Below, in pieces: positions 47,801 to 53,494 of a stretch of DNA of 64,000 nucleotides. Below the pieces are notes generated by a model, which searched no databases, was not told the origin of the DNA, and worked only from the letters and a program-made list of their open reading frames with translations. Each line of letters opens with the position of its first letter. Position 1 is the stretch's first letter. The position numbers and the translations under genes were made by a program. The stretch covers positions 432,343-496,342 of the forward strand of contig LNAC01000376.1 of NCBI GenBank assembly GCA_002007465.1, written 5' to 3'. The stretch comes from Ailurus styani. Its lineage: Eukaryota; Chordata; Mammalia; Carnivora; Ailuridae.

Positions 47801-49084
47801 ATAAAGACAATAAGCCATGAAAAAATACAGGTGATAAAAGGAAAAATTAAATTTGAAAAAACAAAGTCAGAGTTGGGGGATAGGTGGTGAGAATAGGTAA
47901 GGAAGGATGCCTCACTCATGCTTGGTTTTACTCCAGTGGGAAGCACCTTTGCTCTACCAGAGACCAAAATGGGGCTAAAGTAAAGAACAGAAATTCACAC
48001 TGGGAATGTGTTGGAAAAAACAAAAGCAAGCTACAATACAAAAACTGTAAGCCCAAAGGTCTAGACATAGTAGGACTGGCTAGGAAGCACGTCTTTTACC
48101 ACAATTGTTCTGTGAGTCCCTATTTGTAATTAACCTTCACTTAGGTGATAACCTGAGTCACTCACACTGCAGTAAGGTAGAATTCGAACTGACCATGTGT
48201 AAGTCCAGTGGGCAAGACAAAAGTTTACTGTACCCAAAAGTGAACCAAACATGGAAATGCTGTAACCCAAAACACACTGAGATCCTGTGAAGGATGATAC
48301 AAAATTCAACAAGGGGAGCATTAGGCCGGTTTCTCTCTTGTCCCCTGAATGGGAAAACACATTCTATCCAATATTAAAGATATATTTCACTACACGACAA
48401 CAAAACCAAAGAAATATGATTAAACTAGACAAAGTGGGCTTATACTTAAAATTACCTGTTAGTAAGCATTTACTAACTAGAAAAACAGTTAAGAAAGGGA
48501 CTGGACTCTCTACAGTCTTTAAAAAATTGGCTCAAAAGTGTAGCATAAAAAGTTATAACGCTAAATCTGAGATTCAAAATTCAAATCTAAGGATTTGGGG
48601 ATTGATCAAACAACTCCAAAAATGTAAAAAGTGAAATGTGAACATAATCAGTTTTTGTTTTGCTACATGCCTTTTTTTTTCCCCTCTAAATCAGTGGTTC
48701 TCAGTGGGGTAGGTTTGCCTCCCATAAGACATAAAGCAATGTGTGGAGACATTTACGGTTGTCATAACTGCAAGAGTGCTACTGGCATCTAGTCGTAGAG
48801 ACCAGGAATGCTGCTAAACAGCCTACACTGTACAGAAGGGCCCCACAACCAAGATTACCCAGCCCAAAATGTCAAGAGCACCAAGGCTGAGAAATCCTGC
48901 TCTAAATACCTCCCAGTGCCCTCCACATAGACAAGAAACCTTACAGAGAACTTAATATCACTATCATTGCTGGATAACCTACCTGTAACATGCACTGAGA
49001 CACAACACCCTCCGGAATCTCTGGGAAACGTTGTCGGAGGTCATGGAGAACCTGCATATCAAGCTGTGGAGTGCTCTGCGCCAT
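22555..49084 (-). CDS. TAB3: TAB3, TAK1-binding adaptor protein (whole coding span, 7 coding exons)
   Basis: TAB3 is a cytoplasmic adaptor. It recruits TAK1 (MAP3K7) to Lys63-linked polyubiquitin made downstream of TRAF2/TRAF6, and so activates NF-kB, JNK and p38 after IL-1 or TNF signals. Seven coding exons join in phase (0, 1, 0, 1, 1, 1) to 2148 nt: 715 residues plus stop, close to the roughly 712 of human TAB3. Visible parts are a CUE domain (about 8-51, with the FPE motif at 20-22), a Pro/Ser/Gln-rich linker (about 100-500), a coiled coil (about 525-565) and an NZF zinc finger (about 685-715, C-x2-C-x10-C-x2-C). All splice sites are GT/AG and no frameshift or stop is seen. Distinction from the paralogue TAB2 rests on residue-level resemblance along the linker and C-terminus. 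The promoter is not in the window. Confidence 0.95.
22704..23343. other. TAB3 intron 6, proximal part
   Basis: Unique intronic sequence. It has a C-run near 23012-23022 and a (GA)n run at 23189-23206. No gene is seen in it. Confidence 0.6.
23354..23507 (-). mobile_element. Carnivore SINE, shortened, with target duplication
   Basis: Inverted copy missing part of the GA-rich body, with one ambiguous base at 23399. Exact duplication GGTCCTCAGG lies at 23344-23353 and 23509-23518. It is in the sense orientation relative to TAB3. Confidence 0.88.
23524..23795 (-). mobile_element. Short L1 3' UTR insertion with 13-bp target duplication
   Basis: Antisense carnivore L1 3' terminus (TTATGTTAGTCACCGTACAG, CCAGTGCTCCATGCAATACC). 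The exact duplication TCCTCAGGACTTT at 23511-23523 and 23796-23808 shows a 5'-truncated retrotransposition of only about 270 bp. It contains a 22-bp exact tandem duplication (23700-23721, 23722-23743). Confidence 0.88.
23831..24046 (+). mobile_element. Carnivore SINE with internal 31-bp tandem duplication
   Basis: Full-length copy whose head is lengthened by an exact 31-bp duplication (23843-23873 and 23874-23904), covering the A-box region. The target duplication ACCTGAAACTTA is at 23819-23830 and 24048-24059. Antisense to TAB3. Confidence 0.93.
24060..25830. other. TAB3 intron 6, central part
   Basis: Repeat-poor intronic DNA. Open frames of up to 105 codons occur (24165-24482, plus) but show no domain and no splice or promoter context. 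No gene is called. Confidence 0.55.
25831..25934 (+). mobile_element. Short old tRNA-derived SINE
   Basis: Head GGGGCGCTTGGCGGGCTCAG, AGAGCATGCCGCTCTTGATC, CACTGGGTGTAGAGATTCC and an AAAATAATAATAAA tail. Short form, in TAB3 intron 6. Confidence 0.78.
26213..26405 (-). mobile_element. hAT-type non-autonomous DNA transposon remnant
   Basis: The text TCTGTCCAATATGGTGACTC...GAGATGTGCTCTAAGTGTAA is homologous, in reverse complement, to the copy at 62655-62955, including ATATTGACTTCATATTGA. The ends resemble Charlie-group (MER5/MER58-like) elements; the exact family is not assigned. Confidence 0.55.
26466..26567 (-). mobile_element. Short old tRNA-derived SINE
   Basis: Oligo-T, AAGTAATCTCTATACCCAAC, GGGGCTTGAACTCAAAATCC and GAGCCAGCCAGGTGC. 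It lies 114 bp downstream of the coding exon 6 donor, in the same orientation as the gene. Confidence 0.75.
26681..26782 (-). CDS. TAB3: TAB3 coding exon 6
   Basis: Encodes part of residue 633 through part of 667: [20 protein letters not shown] followed by [13 protein letters not shown]. It links the TAK1-binding region to the zinc finger. The acceptor is TTTTCATGCAG and the donor is GAGG followed by GTTTGT. The 102-nt exon is phase 1 at both ends, so skipping it would keep the frame and delete 34 residues. Reading through the donor gives about 20 extra residues before a stop at 26619-26621, which would lose the NZF. Confidence 0.94.
26783..28775. other. TAB3 intron 5, distal part
   Basis: Mostly unique AT-rich intron. 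Text at about 27575-27745 (CTTACAACAGCCCTGCAAAA and following) looks like a decayed inverted MIR. No exon-like open frame with splice sites is recognised. Confidence 0.55.
27575..27745 (-). mobile_element. Possible MIR remnant
   Basis: The order of weakly conserved blocks (AAGTACTCTTATAGTGTCAC, TCTTACAACAGCCCTGCAAA, then AAGGTCAGGTGGCCTAAAC) follows an inverted MIR. Heavy decay makes this tentative. Confidence 0.4.
29428..29626 (-). mobile_element. Carnivore SINE with 16-bp target duplication
   Basis: Near-consensus inverted copy inserted in the intronic L1. The perfect duplication TAATTTGCATTTTCTT lies at 29412-29427 and 29627-29642. Confidence 0.95.
29748..29926 (+). mobile_element. Carnivore SINE with target duplication
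   Basis: Slightly shortened body (one CTGCCTGCCTCTCTC block only) with the duplication TGTCCTTTAA at 29738-29747 and 29927-29936. It lies 120 bp from the oppositely oriented SINE at 29428, forming an inverted pair. Confidence 0.94.
31345..32649. other. TAB3 intron 5, proximal part
   Basis: Repeat-poor AT-rich intronic DNA next to coding exon 5. No further feature is recognised. Confidence 0.6.
32650..32733 (-). CDS. TAB3: TAB3 coding exon 5 (84-nt cassette)
   Basis: Encodes residues 605 (part) to 633 (part): [20 protein letters not shown] then PPKPSKK. It holds a proline-rich PPKP stretch within the region C-terminal to the coiled coil. Exactly 84 nt with phase 1 on both sides, so inclusion or skipping changes the protein by 28 residues without a frameshift. 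Human TAB3 isoforms of about 712 and 684 residues differ by the same amount. Acceptor TTTCTTTATAG, donor AAAAAAG followed by GTGAGT. Confidence 0.95.
32734..35332. other. TAB3 intron 4
   Basis: 2.6 kb of largely repeat-free sequence. The absence of SINE insertions is conspicuous against the rest of the window. Short open frames (33119-33334 minus, 33769-33993 plus) have no support as exons. Confidence 0.6.
35333..35426 (-). CDS. TAB3: TAB3 coding exon 4
   Basis: Encodes residues 574-604 and the first base of 605: [20 protein letters not shown] then [11 protein letters not shown]. This continues the helical region after the main coiled coil, in the part of TAB2/TAB3 needed for TAK1 binding. 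It starts in phase 0 after CTTACTAG and ends AGAG followed by GTATAG, an acceptable though not ideal donor. Confidence 0.95.
35427..37430. other. TAB3 intron 3, distal part
   Basis: Intronic DNA with a MIR-like piece at 35822-36005 and a 16-bp near-perfect tandem repeat (ACATCCCCTGACCTTA) at 36156-36186. Nothing else is recognised. Confidence 0.55.
35822..36005 (-). mobile_element. MIR remnant
   Basis: Inverted MIR layout: GTGTCAGGCACTGTGTTTAC, then CTACATGAGGAAGCTGATGC, TTCCCCAAGGTTATAAAACA and AGAACCAGGATTTAGATC. Confidence 0.65.
37440..37860 (+). mobile_element. Possible L2 (LINE-2) remnant
   Basis: CTTTCAAGGTGTAACTTAAA followed by CCTCTCTGCCATGAAACTGT resembles the 3' part of L2, but divergence is high and the later segment is unclear. 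Confidence 0.35.
37965..38070 (-). mobile_element. MIR remnant
   Basis: TTTTACTGAGCGCCTAACTC...ATGCCAGGTACTTTACATAT is the inverted 3' part of a MIR. Confidence 0.5.
38138..38335 (-). mobile_element. Carnivore SINE, older copy
   Basis: Inverted divergent copy (tail TTTTTTATAAGATTTATTTA, head CCACCTGGGCGCCCC) with the exact duplication TATGTGGGCA at 38119-38128 and 38337-38346. Confidence 0.9.
38588..38990 (-). mobile_element. MIR split by a younger SINE
   Basis: MIR halves at 38588-38649 and 38882-38990 (AGATATTATAGGTAAGAAAA, then AGTTACTTCTCCAAGGATAT and GGAGGAAGACTCAAATTC) are continuous once the SINE at 38650-38865 is removed. Confidence 0.6.
38650..38865 (+). mobile_element. Carnivore SINE inside MIR, 16-bp target duplication
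   Basis: Young copy with an expanded (TC)n run at 38801-38827. The perfect duplication AAGAAAATAAGCAGAG lies at 38634-38649 and 38866-38881. Antisense to TAB3. Confidence 0.95.
39196..39388 (+). mobile_element. Carnivore SINE with 51-bp internal replacement by nearby unique DNA
   Basis: The ends are intact and the 15-bp target duplication AAAAATGCTCATCTA (39181-39195, 39389-39403) is perfect. Positions 39250-39305, however, are a 56-bp exact copy of 39064-39119, which replaces the usual B-box-like centre. Outside that block it matches its neighbour at 39968 closely, including the variants CTCTGCTTTCGG, GCTTCCCCC and CCTCCTTGTG. It was therefore a normal copy altered after insertion, or it is misassembled. 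Confidence 0.93.
39850..40880 (+). mobile_element. L2 (LINE-2) remnant split by a SINE
   Basis: Blocks in L2 order: CCACTGGGTCCCCATTACCA, GAATGAAGTTCAAACACCTC, then after the SINE CAGCTCAAGTGTAAGACCTG, and the 3' end TAATTATCTGTCCACGGGTC...GCACCTAGCACAGGACCACG. The middle (40320-40750) is poorly matched and may be unrelated. Confidence 0.5.
39968..40187 (+). mobile_element. Carnivore SINE with 15-bp target duplication
   Basis: Complete copy with a long mixed A/T tail (40157-40187). The perfect duplication AGACACCAGAAATCT lies at 39953-39967 and 40188-40202. It is the closest relative in the window of the altered SINE at 39196. Confidence 0.95.
40890..41527. other. TAB3 intron 3, proximal part
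   Basis: AT-rich intron leading to the donor of coding exon 3. No feature is recognised. Confidence 0.6.
41528..41688 (-). CDS. TAB3: TAB3 coding exon 3 (coiled coil)
   Basis: Encodes residues 520 (part) to 573: [20 protein letters not shown], then [20 protein letters not shown] and the basic [14 protein letters not shown]. The charged, leucine-spaced heptads form the coiled coil used for assembly with TAK1 and TRAF proteins in the TAB2/TAB3 family. The acceptor ACACTATAG has a weak pyrimidine tract; the donor is ACG followed by GTAAGT. The exon is 161 nt, phase 1 in and phase 0 out. Confidence 0.95.
41689..42432. other. TAB3 intron 2, main part
   Basis: Unique AT-rich DNA with an imperfect tandem pair of ACCACTTATAAATAT-type units near 42129-42160. 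No gene is seen. Confidence 0.6.
42433..42626 (+). mobile_element. Carnivore SINE near TAB3 exon donor, 16-bp target duplication
   Basis: Young copy with perfect duplication AAATAGGTAATAAATA at 42417-42432 and 42627-42642. It lies 111 bp inside intron 2 from the coding exon 2 donor and is antisense to TAB3, so the transcript would carry its poly-U and GA-rich complement. Confidence 0.95.
42738..44193 (-). CDS. TAB3: TAB3 coding exon 2 (large exon: end of CUE, Pro/Ser/Gln-rich linker)
   Basis: This 1456-nt exon encodes residues 35-519. It starts [20 protein letters not shown], the last helix of the CUE ubiquitin-binding domain. A long low-complexity linker rich in Pro, Ser, Gln and Tyr follows, with many SP sites (for example [15 protein letters not shown]) and a polyproline run [10 protein letters not shown]. 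It ends with the serine cluster [13 protein letters not shown]. Acceptor TCCCCTAG, donor CAAG followed by GTAATT. Reading through the donor adds about 25 residues to a stop at 42661-42663. Confidence 0.97.
44194..44778. other. TAB3 intron 1 (between coding exons 1 and 2), distal part
   Basis: Unique intronic sequence, no feature recognised. Confidence 0.6.
44779..44982 (+). mobile_element. Carnivore SINE with short target duplication
   Basis: Full-length copy with AGTACAGG at 44771-44778 and 44983-44990. Antisense to TAB3. Confidence 0.93.
44990..45912. other. TAB3 intron 1, segment with a MIR
   Basis: Unique sequence apart from the MIR-type remnant at 45530-45690. Short open frames (45074-45277 minus, 45351-45593 plus) look spurious. 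Confidence 0.55.
45530..45690 (-). mobile_element. MIR-type remnant
   Basis: GAACTTTAAGGGCTCATCTA, CTTACAGATGAGGAAAGAGA and TCCTGAAGCCCACTGCTCTT follow the inverted MIR order. Confidence 0.6.
45913..46112 (-). mobile_element. Carnivore SINE with target duplication
   Basis: Near-consensus inverted copy. The duplication GGAAAATTATT lies at 45902-45912 and 46115-46125. Confidence 0.94.
46175..46382 (+). mobile_element. Carnivore SINE with (CT)n expansion
   Basis: Full-length copy; the CT-rich body carries an expanded (CT)n run at 46327-46350. ATTGTGAT flanks it at 46167-46174 and 46383-46390. It is in inverted orientation to the SINE 62 bp away at 45913. Confidence 0.93.
46518..46682 (+). mobile_element. 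Carnivore SINE, internally deleted
   Basis: Head and tail are present, but about 25 bp are missing between ATCTCA and TCAGGATCCC. The flank AAAAATAAAGTNTGTC is repeated on both sides with one mismatch. Confidence 0.9.
46739..46944 (-). mobile_element. Carnivore SINE with 17-bp target duplication
   Basis: Inverted copy of the GAGAGGAGAGAGGAGGAAGC variant subfamily. The duplication AAAAATTAGCCAGTTTT lies at 46722-46738 and 46945-46961. Confidence 0.95.
46965..47365. other. TAB3 intron 1, unassigned
   Basis: AT-rich unique sequence; nothing recognised. Confidence 0.6.
47367..47466 (-). mobile_element. Short old tRNA-derived SINE
   Basis: Oligo-T, AAGTAGGCTTCATGCCAAAT, GGGGCTTGAACTCAAGACCC, GAGCCAGCCAGGTGCCCC. 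Short form, sense to TAB3. Confidence 0.78.
47470..48690. other. TAB3 intron 1, unassigned
   Basis: Unique-looking sequence. The 115-codon plus-strand open frame at 48287-48634 has an AT-driven Lys/Asn/Leu-rich composition, no domain and no context, so I do not call it. Confidence 0.55.
48692..48899 (+). mobile_element. MER20-like hAT DNA transposon with 8-bp target duplication
   Basis: The ends are CAGTGGTTCTCAG and GAGAAATCCTG as imperfect inverted repeats. Internal landmarks are GTGTGGAGACATTTACGGTT, GTGCTACTGGCATCTAGTCG, GGAATGCTGCTAAACAGCC and GCCCAAAATGTCAAGAGC. The target duplication CTCTAAAT is exact at 48684-48691 and 48900-48907; 8 bp is the hAT superfamily signature. It lies 83 bp downstream of the coding exon 1 donor. 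Confidence 0.88.
48983..49084 (-). CDS. TAB3: TAB3 coding exon 1 (start codon, CUE domain)
   Basis: Encodes residues 1-34: [20 protein letters not shown] then [14 protein letters not shown]. This is the N-terminal two-thirds of the CUE domain, a ubiquitin-binding fold, with the FPE motif matching the MFP-type ubiquitin contact. The ATG at 49082-49084 is chosen because the sequence after it matches the conserved TAB2/TAB3 start and because TTCTGGCATGG is a fair initiation context. The donor is TTACAG followed by GTAGGT. Confidence 0.96.
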
Positions 49085-49111
49085 GCCAGAACAAATGGTG
49101 GTCAAGTATCT
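49085..49111 (-). other. TAB3: TAB3 5' UTR part and predicted splice acceptor
   Basis: Upstream of the ATG on the minus strand, CACTTTCCTAAG at 49112-49123 is a plausible acceptor. It would leave about 27 nt of 5' UTR on this exon. That implies at least one non-coding 5' exon further right, probably outside the window. A different acceptor is possible. Confidence 0.5.
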
Positions 49112-49376
49112 CTTAGGAAAGTGATGCTAACCAGCCTTCCAATAGTAATGATCTTCCAACACCGCATTCATTTTCTATTAAAAGAAATCAAAGTTAATCA
49201 CTGCGTTGTACACCTAAAACTCATATAACATTGTGTGTCAACAATACTTCAATAAAATATGGTTGAATTTAATTACATATTTCACTTTATTCAAATAGAA
49301 AAGGTCACTATGTTAAAATGGTGAGTTATAAAATTGACAAATTCAACTTAGCCAGACTTTTCTGATATAATATAGC
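49112..49376. other. Sequence 5' of the TAB3 first coding exon
   Basis: AT-rich, no CpG island and no TATA/Inr-like promoter arrangement that I would trust. Probably 5' intron. Confidence 0.5.
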
Positions 49377-49390
49377 CAATCACTGGTTTA

Positions 49391-49590
49391 TTTTTTTAAA
49401 GATTTTATTTATTCATTTGACAGAGAGAGAGAGATTACAAGTAGGCAGAGGCAGGCAGAGAAAGAGGAGAGAGGAGGAAGCAGGCTTCCTGCTGAGCAGA
49501 GAGCCCGATGTGGGCCTCGATCCCAAGACCCTGGGATCATGACCTGAGCCGAAGGCAGCGGCTTTAACCCACTGAGCCACCCAGGCGCCC
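49391..49590 (-). mobile_element. Carnivore SINE with 14-bp target duplication
   Basis: Inverted copy of the GAGAGGAGGAAGC variant with one block deleted in the GA-rich body (GGCAGAGGCAGGCAG). The exact duplication CAATCACTGGTTTA lies at 49377-49390 and 49591-49604. Confidence 0.95.
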
Positions 49591-49604
49591 CAATCACTGG
49601 TTTA

Positions 49605-49977
49605 GACACAAAAAAAGCCAAAAACATCCCAAGCCTTCAGTTTCATTTTAATGCTTAAAAAAATAAAGCACCAGCTAGATTGAAACTACAGAGTATTACT
49701 ATTTGACAACCATATCTCGGTAGCCTTGAGAAATGCTACTTATGTATAATCACTCTCCAAAGCAGAGTAATGATTTTGATGTCTGAAGTAATAAGAAAAC
49801 AAGGACTTGATAATAACACCACAAAGCATTACCTGTCCTGTCTTACATTCTACTTGTACTCTGAGGCTAAAACATTTGAATTTGAAGTATGAGTAAAGGA
49901 AACCCAAAGTCTAAAGGAAATAACTTAGCAAACACAAATGGAAATGTAGAATCCTTTGTTTTTAATGATGATGCTTT
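49605..49977. other. Unassigned stretch
   Basis: No gene or recognisable repeat. Confidence 0.55.
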
Positions 49978-50165
49978 GCTGGAAGTGAGGTGGGTGGGGG
50001 GATGGGCTAAATGAGTAATGGGCATTGAGGAAGGCACTTGTGATGAGCACCGGGTGTTGTATGTAAGTGATGGATCACTAAATTCTACTCCTGAAACCAA
50101 TACTACATTATATGTTAACTACCTTGAATTTAAATAAAATCTTGGAAGAATAATAATTAAAAAGA
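49978..50165 (+). mobile_element. L1 3' UTR terminus, plus strand
   Basis: Carries TGATGAGCACCGGGTGTTGT, TGATGGATCACTAAATTCTA, TATATGTTAACTACCTTGAA and the terminal AAATAAAATCTTGG signal of carnivore L1s. Severely 5'-truncated. Confidence 0.82.
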
Positions 50166-50392
50166 CGCTGCAGCTGGCCCATCATTAACCAAACCTAAAC
50201 AGCTGGGCTTTCACTTATTTCTGATGCCACTGGCAGAGGTGCTAAAATGGCAGGATTTAAGGGTACTGTTGGGTGGGGAAAATTAACATCCAATCTCACT
50301 GGCACTACTCAAGTTGAACACCCACATATAAATAAGGCAACTAGTGAAACAGTAATTCATAAATTAACTGGCAGCATCAAGGATCAATGAAC
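50166..50392. other. Unassigned stretch
   Basis: No recognisable repeat or gene. Confidence 0.5.
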
Positions 50393-50407
50393 TGACACAT
50401 GGTTTGT

Positions 50408-50645
50408 TTTTTTTTAAAGATTTTATTTATTTATTTATTTGACACAGATTACAAGNTTTTATTTATTTATTTGACACAGAGAGAGAGATTACAAGTAGGC
50501 AGAGAGGCAGGCAGAGAGACAGGGAGAGGAGGAAGCAGGCTCCCTGCCGAGCAGAGAGCCCGATGCGGGCCTCGATCCCAGGACGCTGAGATCATGACCT
50601 GAGCCGAAAGCAGAGGCTTTAACCCACTGAGCCACCCAGGCGCCC
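50408..50645 (-). mobile_element. Carnivore SINE with duplicated tail at an ambiguous base
   Basis: The tail-proximal text (TTTTATTTATTTATTTGACA, ACAGATTACAAG) appears twice, at 50411-50455 and 50457-50494, with an N at 50456 exactly at the joint. The remainder is near consensus and ends CCACCCAGGCGCCC. This is either a real partial duplication or an assembly join. Confidence 0.88.
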
Positions 50646-50662
50646 TGATACATGTTTTAATA

Positions 50663-50859
50663 CAGTTGACCTTCAAATGACACAGGGGTTACGGGCACTA
50701 ATACCAGGGCAGTCAAAAATCTGTATTTAACTTTGACTCCCCCCCCCAAATCATAAGGAAGAAAAAACATTTATAGCACTGTACTGTATTTATTTTTAAA
50801 AATCTGCATGTAAGTGGACCCATACAGTTTCAACCTGTATTGTTCAAGGGTTCAACTGC
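50663..50859 (+). mobile_element. MER2-like Tigger-type DNA transposon, internally deleted
   Basis: The termini CAGTTGACCTTCAAATGACA and TTGTTCAAGGGTTCAACTG are inverted repeats. The interior jumps from GTATTTAACTTTGACTCCC to AATCATAAGGAAGAAAAAAC, so about 140 bp of the full element is missing. Second copy of the element type at 17895. Confidence 0.82.
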
Positions 50860-51452
50860 GTATATTTCCCATTTTTTTTTATGGGAAAAACGTAGCATAT
50901 ACCATAGAATCCCATCATTTCTGCTGTGCTCACTCATTAGATGGTCAAATATTTTTATGTATGTGAAGTAAATACCTGCATCATCTTAAGAGCCATGGAA
51001 ACCATGATTATAAGCTACATGGTCTAAACCACACACATATTCCACACCAAATCTTCTTGATCTTGCAAATAAGCCCTGAAACTTTAAATCATGCCATTAC
51101 TTGGGGGTCAATGTAGAGAACTACAATCAATATTTCAATGATAAAAAATGTTCGGATGGGTTTAAGGTGGCAGCATAGGAAGACCCTGAACTCATCTCCC
51201 ACAGACACACCACATTTACGCCTATATACAGATCAATTCCTCCCGAAGATCGGGGGGCTGACGGAACACCTTCTGCACAATACGAGGCTAGAAGGACCTC
51301 AATCAGAACGGCAAGAGAAAGAGATGCATGGTAACAAGGGCAACCCCACTTTGACGCCACAAACTGCAATAATGGAAGGTATCACTGACAGACGTGTGCA
51401 GATTCACCTGCCCAGGGCACAGAAAATAAGCTGCACTTTAGAGCGTAACTAG

Positions 51453-51633
51453 AGAGGCACCTGGGTGGCTCAATTGTTGGGCGTCTGCCCTCGGCTCAGG
51501 TCATGAGCCCAGGGATTGAACTTCGTGTCTGGCTCCCTGCTTGGTGGGAAGCCTGCTTCTCCCTCTCTCACTCCCCCTGCTTGTGTTCCCTCTCTCGCTG
51601 TCTCTTTCGTCAAATAAATAAATAAAATCTTTT
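51453..51633 (+). mobile_element. Carnivore SINE, older type
   Basis: Head AGGCACCTGGGTGGCTCAAT, shortened B-box region and tail AAATAAATAAATAAAATC. A younger SINE is inserted just after its A-tail. Confidence 0.9.
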
Positions 51634-51653
51634 TTTAAAAATTTTAAAAATCT

Positions 51654-51856
51654 GGGCGCCTGGGTGGCTCAGTGGGTTAAAGCCTCTGCTTTCGGCTCAG
51701 GTCATGATCTCAGCGTCCTGGGATCGAGGCCCGCATCGGGCTCTCTGCTCGGCAGGGAGCCTGCTTCCTCCTCTCCCTGTCTCTCTGCCTGCCTCTCTGC
51801 CTACTTGTAATCTCTCTCTCTGTGTCAAATAAATAAATAAAATCTTTAAAAAAAAA
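51654..51856 (+). mobile_element. Carnivore SINE with 17-bp target duplication
   Basis: Near-consensus copy with AAAAATTTTAAAAATCT at 51637-51653 and 51857-51873. Confidence 0.94.
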
Positions 51857-52713
51857 AAAAATTTTAAAAATCTGTGGTAAAGACTAAAATAACTAAAATA
51901 AGAAATATACTTAGAAGTAATCAACAGGACATTAAAGGATGCAGAAGAACAGAAGAGCAATCCAGAAAACAGGGGAGCAAAAAACATTCAAGCTAAACAC
52001 CAAAACAGAAAGGAATTTTAAAATATGAAGATGGTTAAGGGACCTCTGTGACAACATCAAGTAAACTCACATTCTCACGATCTATGGATCTCGGAAGGAG
52101 CTAAGAAAGAAAGGGGCAGAAAATTTATACAAAGAAATAATAGCTGAAAACTTCCCTAACCTAGGGAATGAGAGAGACATCCAGGTTCAAGAAGCAGAGA
52201 GCCCCAAATAAGATGAACCCAAAAAAGGCCCATACCAAAACACGTAATAATTAAAATGTCAAAGATTAAAGATAATGAGAAAAATCTTATAAGCAGCAAA
52301 AGGAAACCAAACAGTTATGTACAACAAAAAAACCCACGAGGGTATCAGCTGATTTTTCAGCAGAAACTCTGTAGGCCAAAAGAGAGAGGCAAGATGTACT
52401 CAAAGTGCTGAAAGGAAAAAACTGACATCCAACAATCCTCTGCACTACAAGGTTATCACATAAAATGAAAGGAGAGACAGAGTTTCCCAGACAAACAAGT
52501 TAAAGGAGTTCATCACCACTGAACCAGCCTTACAAGAAATGCTAAAGGGACTTCTTTAAGTGGAAAAGAAAAAGCCATGACGAGAGGTAAGAAAACAATG
52601 AAAGGAAAAAATTTCAAGGGTAAAGGCAAACATCTAGTACATCCATCACTTACCCTGCTAGTATGAAGGTTAAAAGGCAACAGTAGTAAAATCATTTGTA
52701 TCTAAAAAATTAA

Positions 52714-52915
52714 GGGGCACCTCAGTGGCTCAGTGGGTTAAGGCCTCTGCCTTCGGCTCAGGTCATGGTCTCAGGGTCCTGGGATCGAGGCCCACATCGG
52801 GCTCTCTGCTCAATAGGGAGCCTGCTTCCTCCTCTCTCTCTCTGCCTGCCTCTGAGCCTACTTGTGATCTCTCTCCCTCTGTGAAATAAATAAATAAAAT
52901 CTTAAAAAAAAAAAA
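52714..52915 (+). mobile_element. Carnivore SINE inside L1
   Basis: Head GGGGCACCTCAGTGGCTCAG (small deletion in the GGGTGG block), tail GAAATAAATAAATAAAATC plus oligo-A. Confidence 0.92.
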
Positions 52916-52979
52916 CAAACCAAGACCCATCTACATGCTGCCTCTGAGAGACTTAACTTCAGACAAAAAGACACATACT

Positions 52980-53166
52980 GGGCGCCTGGGTGGCTCAGTG
53001 GGTTAAAGCCTCTGCTTTCGGCTCAGGTCATGATCTCAGGGTCCTGGGATCGAGGCCCGCATCGGGCTCTCTGCTCGGCAGGGAGCCTGCTTCCTCCTCT
53101 CTCTCTGCCTACTTGTAATCTCTCTCTGTCAAATAAATAAATAAAATCTTTAAAAAAAAAAAAAAA
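52980..53166 (+). mobile_element. Carnivore SINE inside L1
   Basis: Begins GGGCGCCTGGGTGGCTCAG and ends in an A-rich tail. The body lacks one CTGCCTGCCTCT unit. It starts only 65 bp after the previous SINE. Confidence 0.92.
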
Positions 53167-53270
53167 GAAAAGAAAAATATTCCATGCAAATGAAAGCCCC
53201 GCCCCCCGCCCCCAAAAAAGCTTAGTTAGCAATACTTCTATCAGATAAAATAAACTTTAAAACAAAGACT

Positions 53271-53494
53271 GTGAGGTGCCTGGGTGGCTCAGTCAGTTAA
53301 GCGTCTGCCTTTGGCTCAGGTCATGATCCCGGGGTCCTGGGATAAAGCCCCACATAGGGCTCCCTGCTCAGCGGGGAGTTCACTTCTGTCCCTCCCTCTG
53401 CACCTCTCCTCACCTCCCTGCTTCTGCTCTCTGCTCTCTCTCCAGCTCTTTCTCTCTAAAATAAATAAAATATTTTTTAAAATGGTAACAAAAT
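53271..53494 (+). mobile_element. Carnivore SINE, older type, target duplication
   Basis: Divergent copy (GTGAGGTGCCTGGGTGGC head, TCTCTAAAATAAATAAAATA tail) with exact duplication AAAACAAAGACT at 53259-53270 and 53495-53506. Confidence 0.92.

Noticed and set aside
50166..50392. Possible processed pseudogene fragment
   Set aside because: The text looks less like a repeat than its surroundings, but no frame gives a recognisable protein and no A-tail or target duplication is seen.
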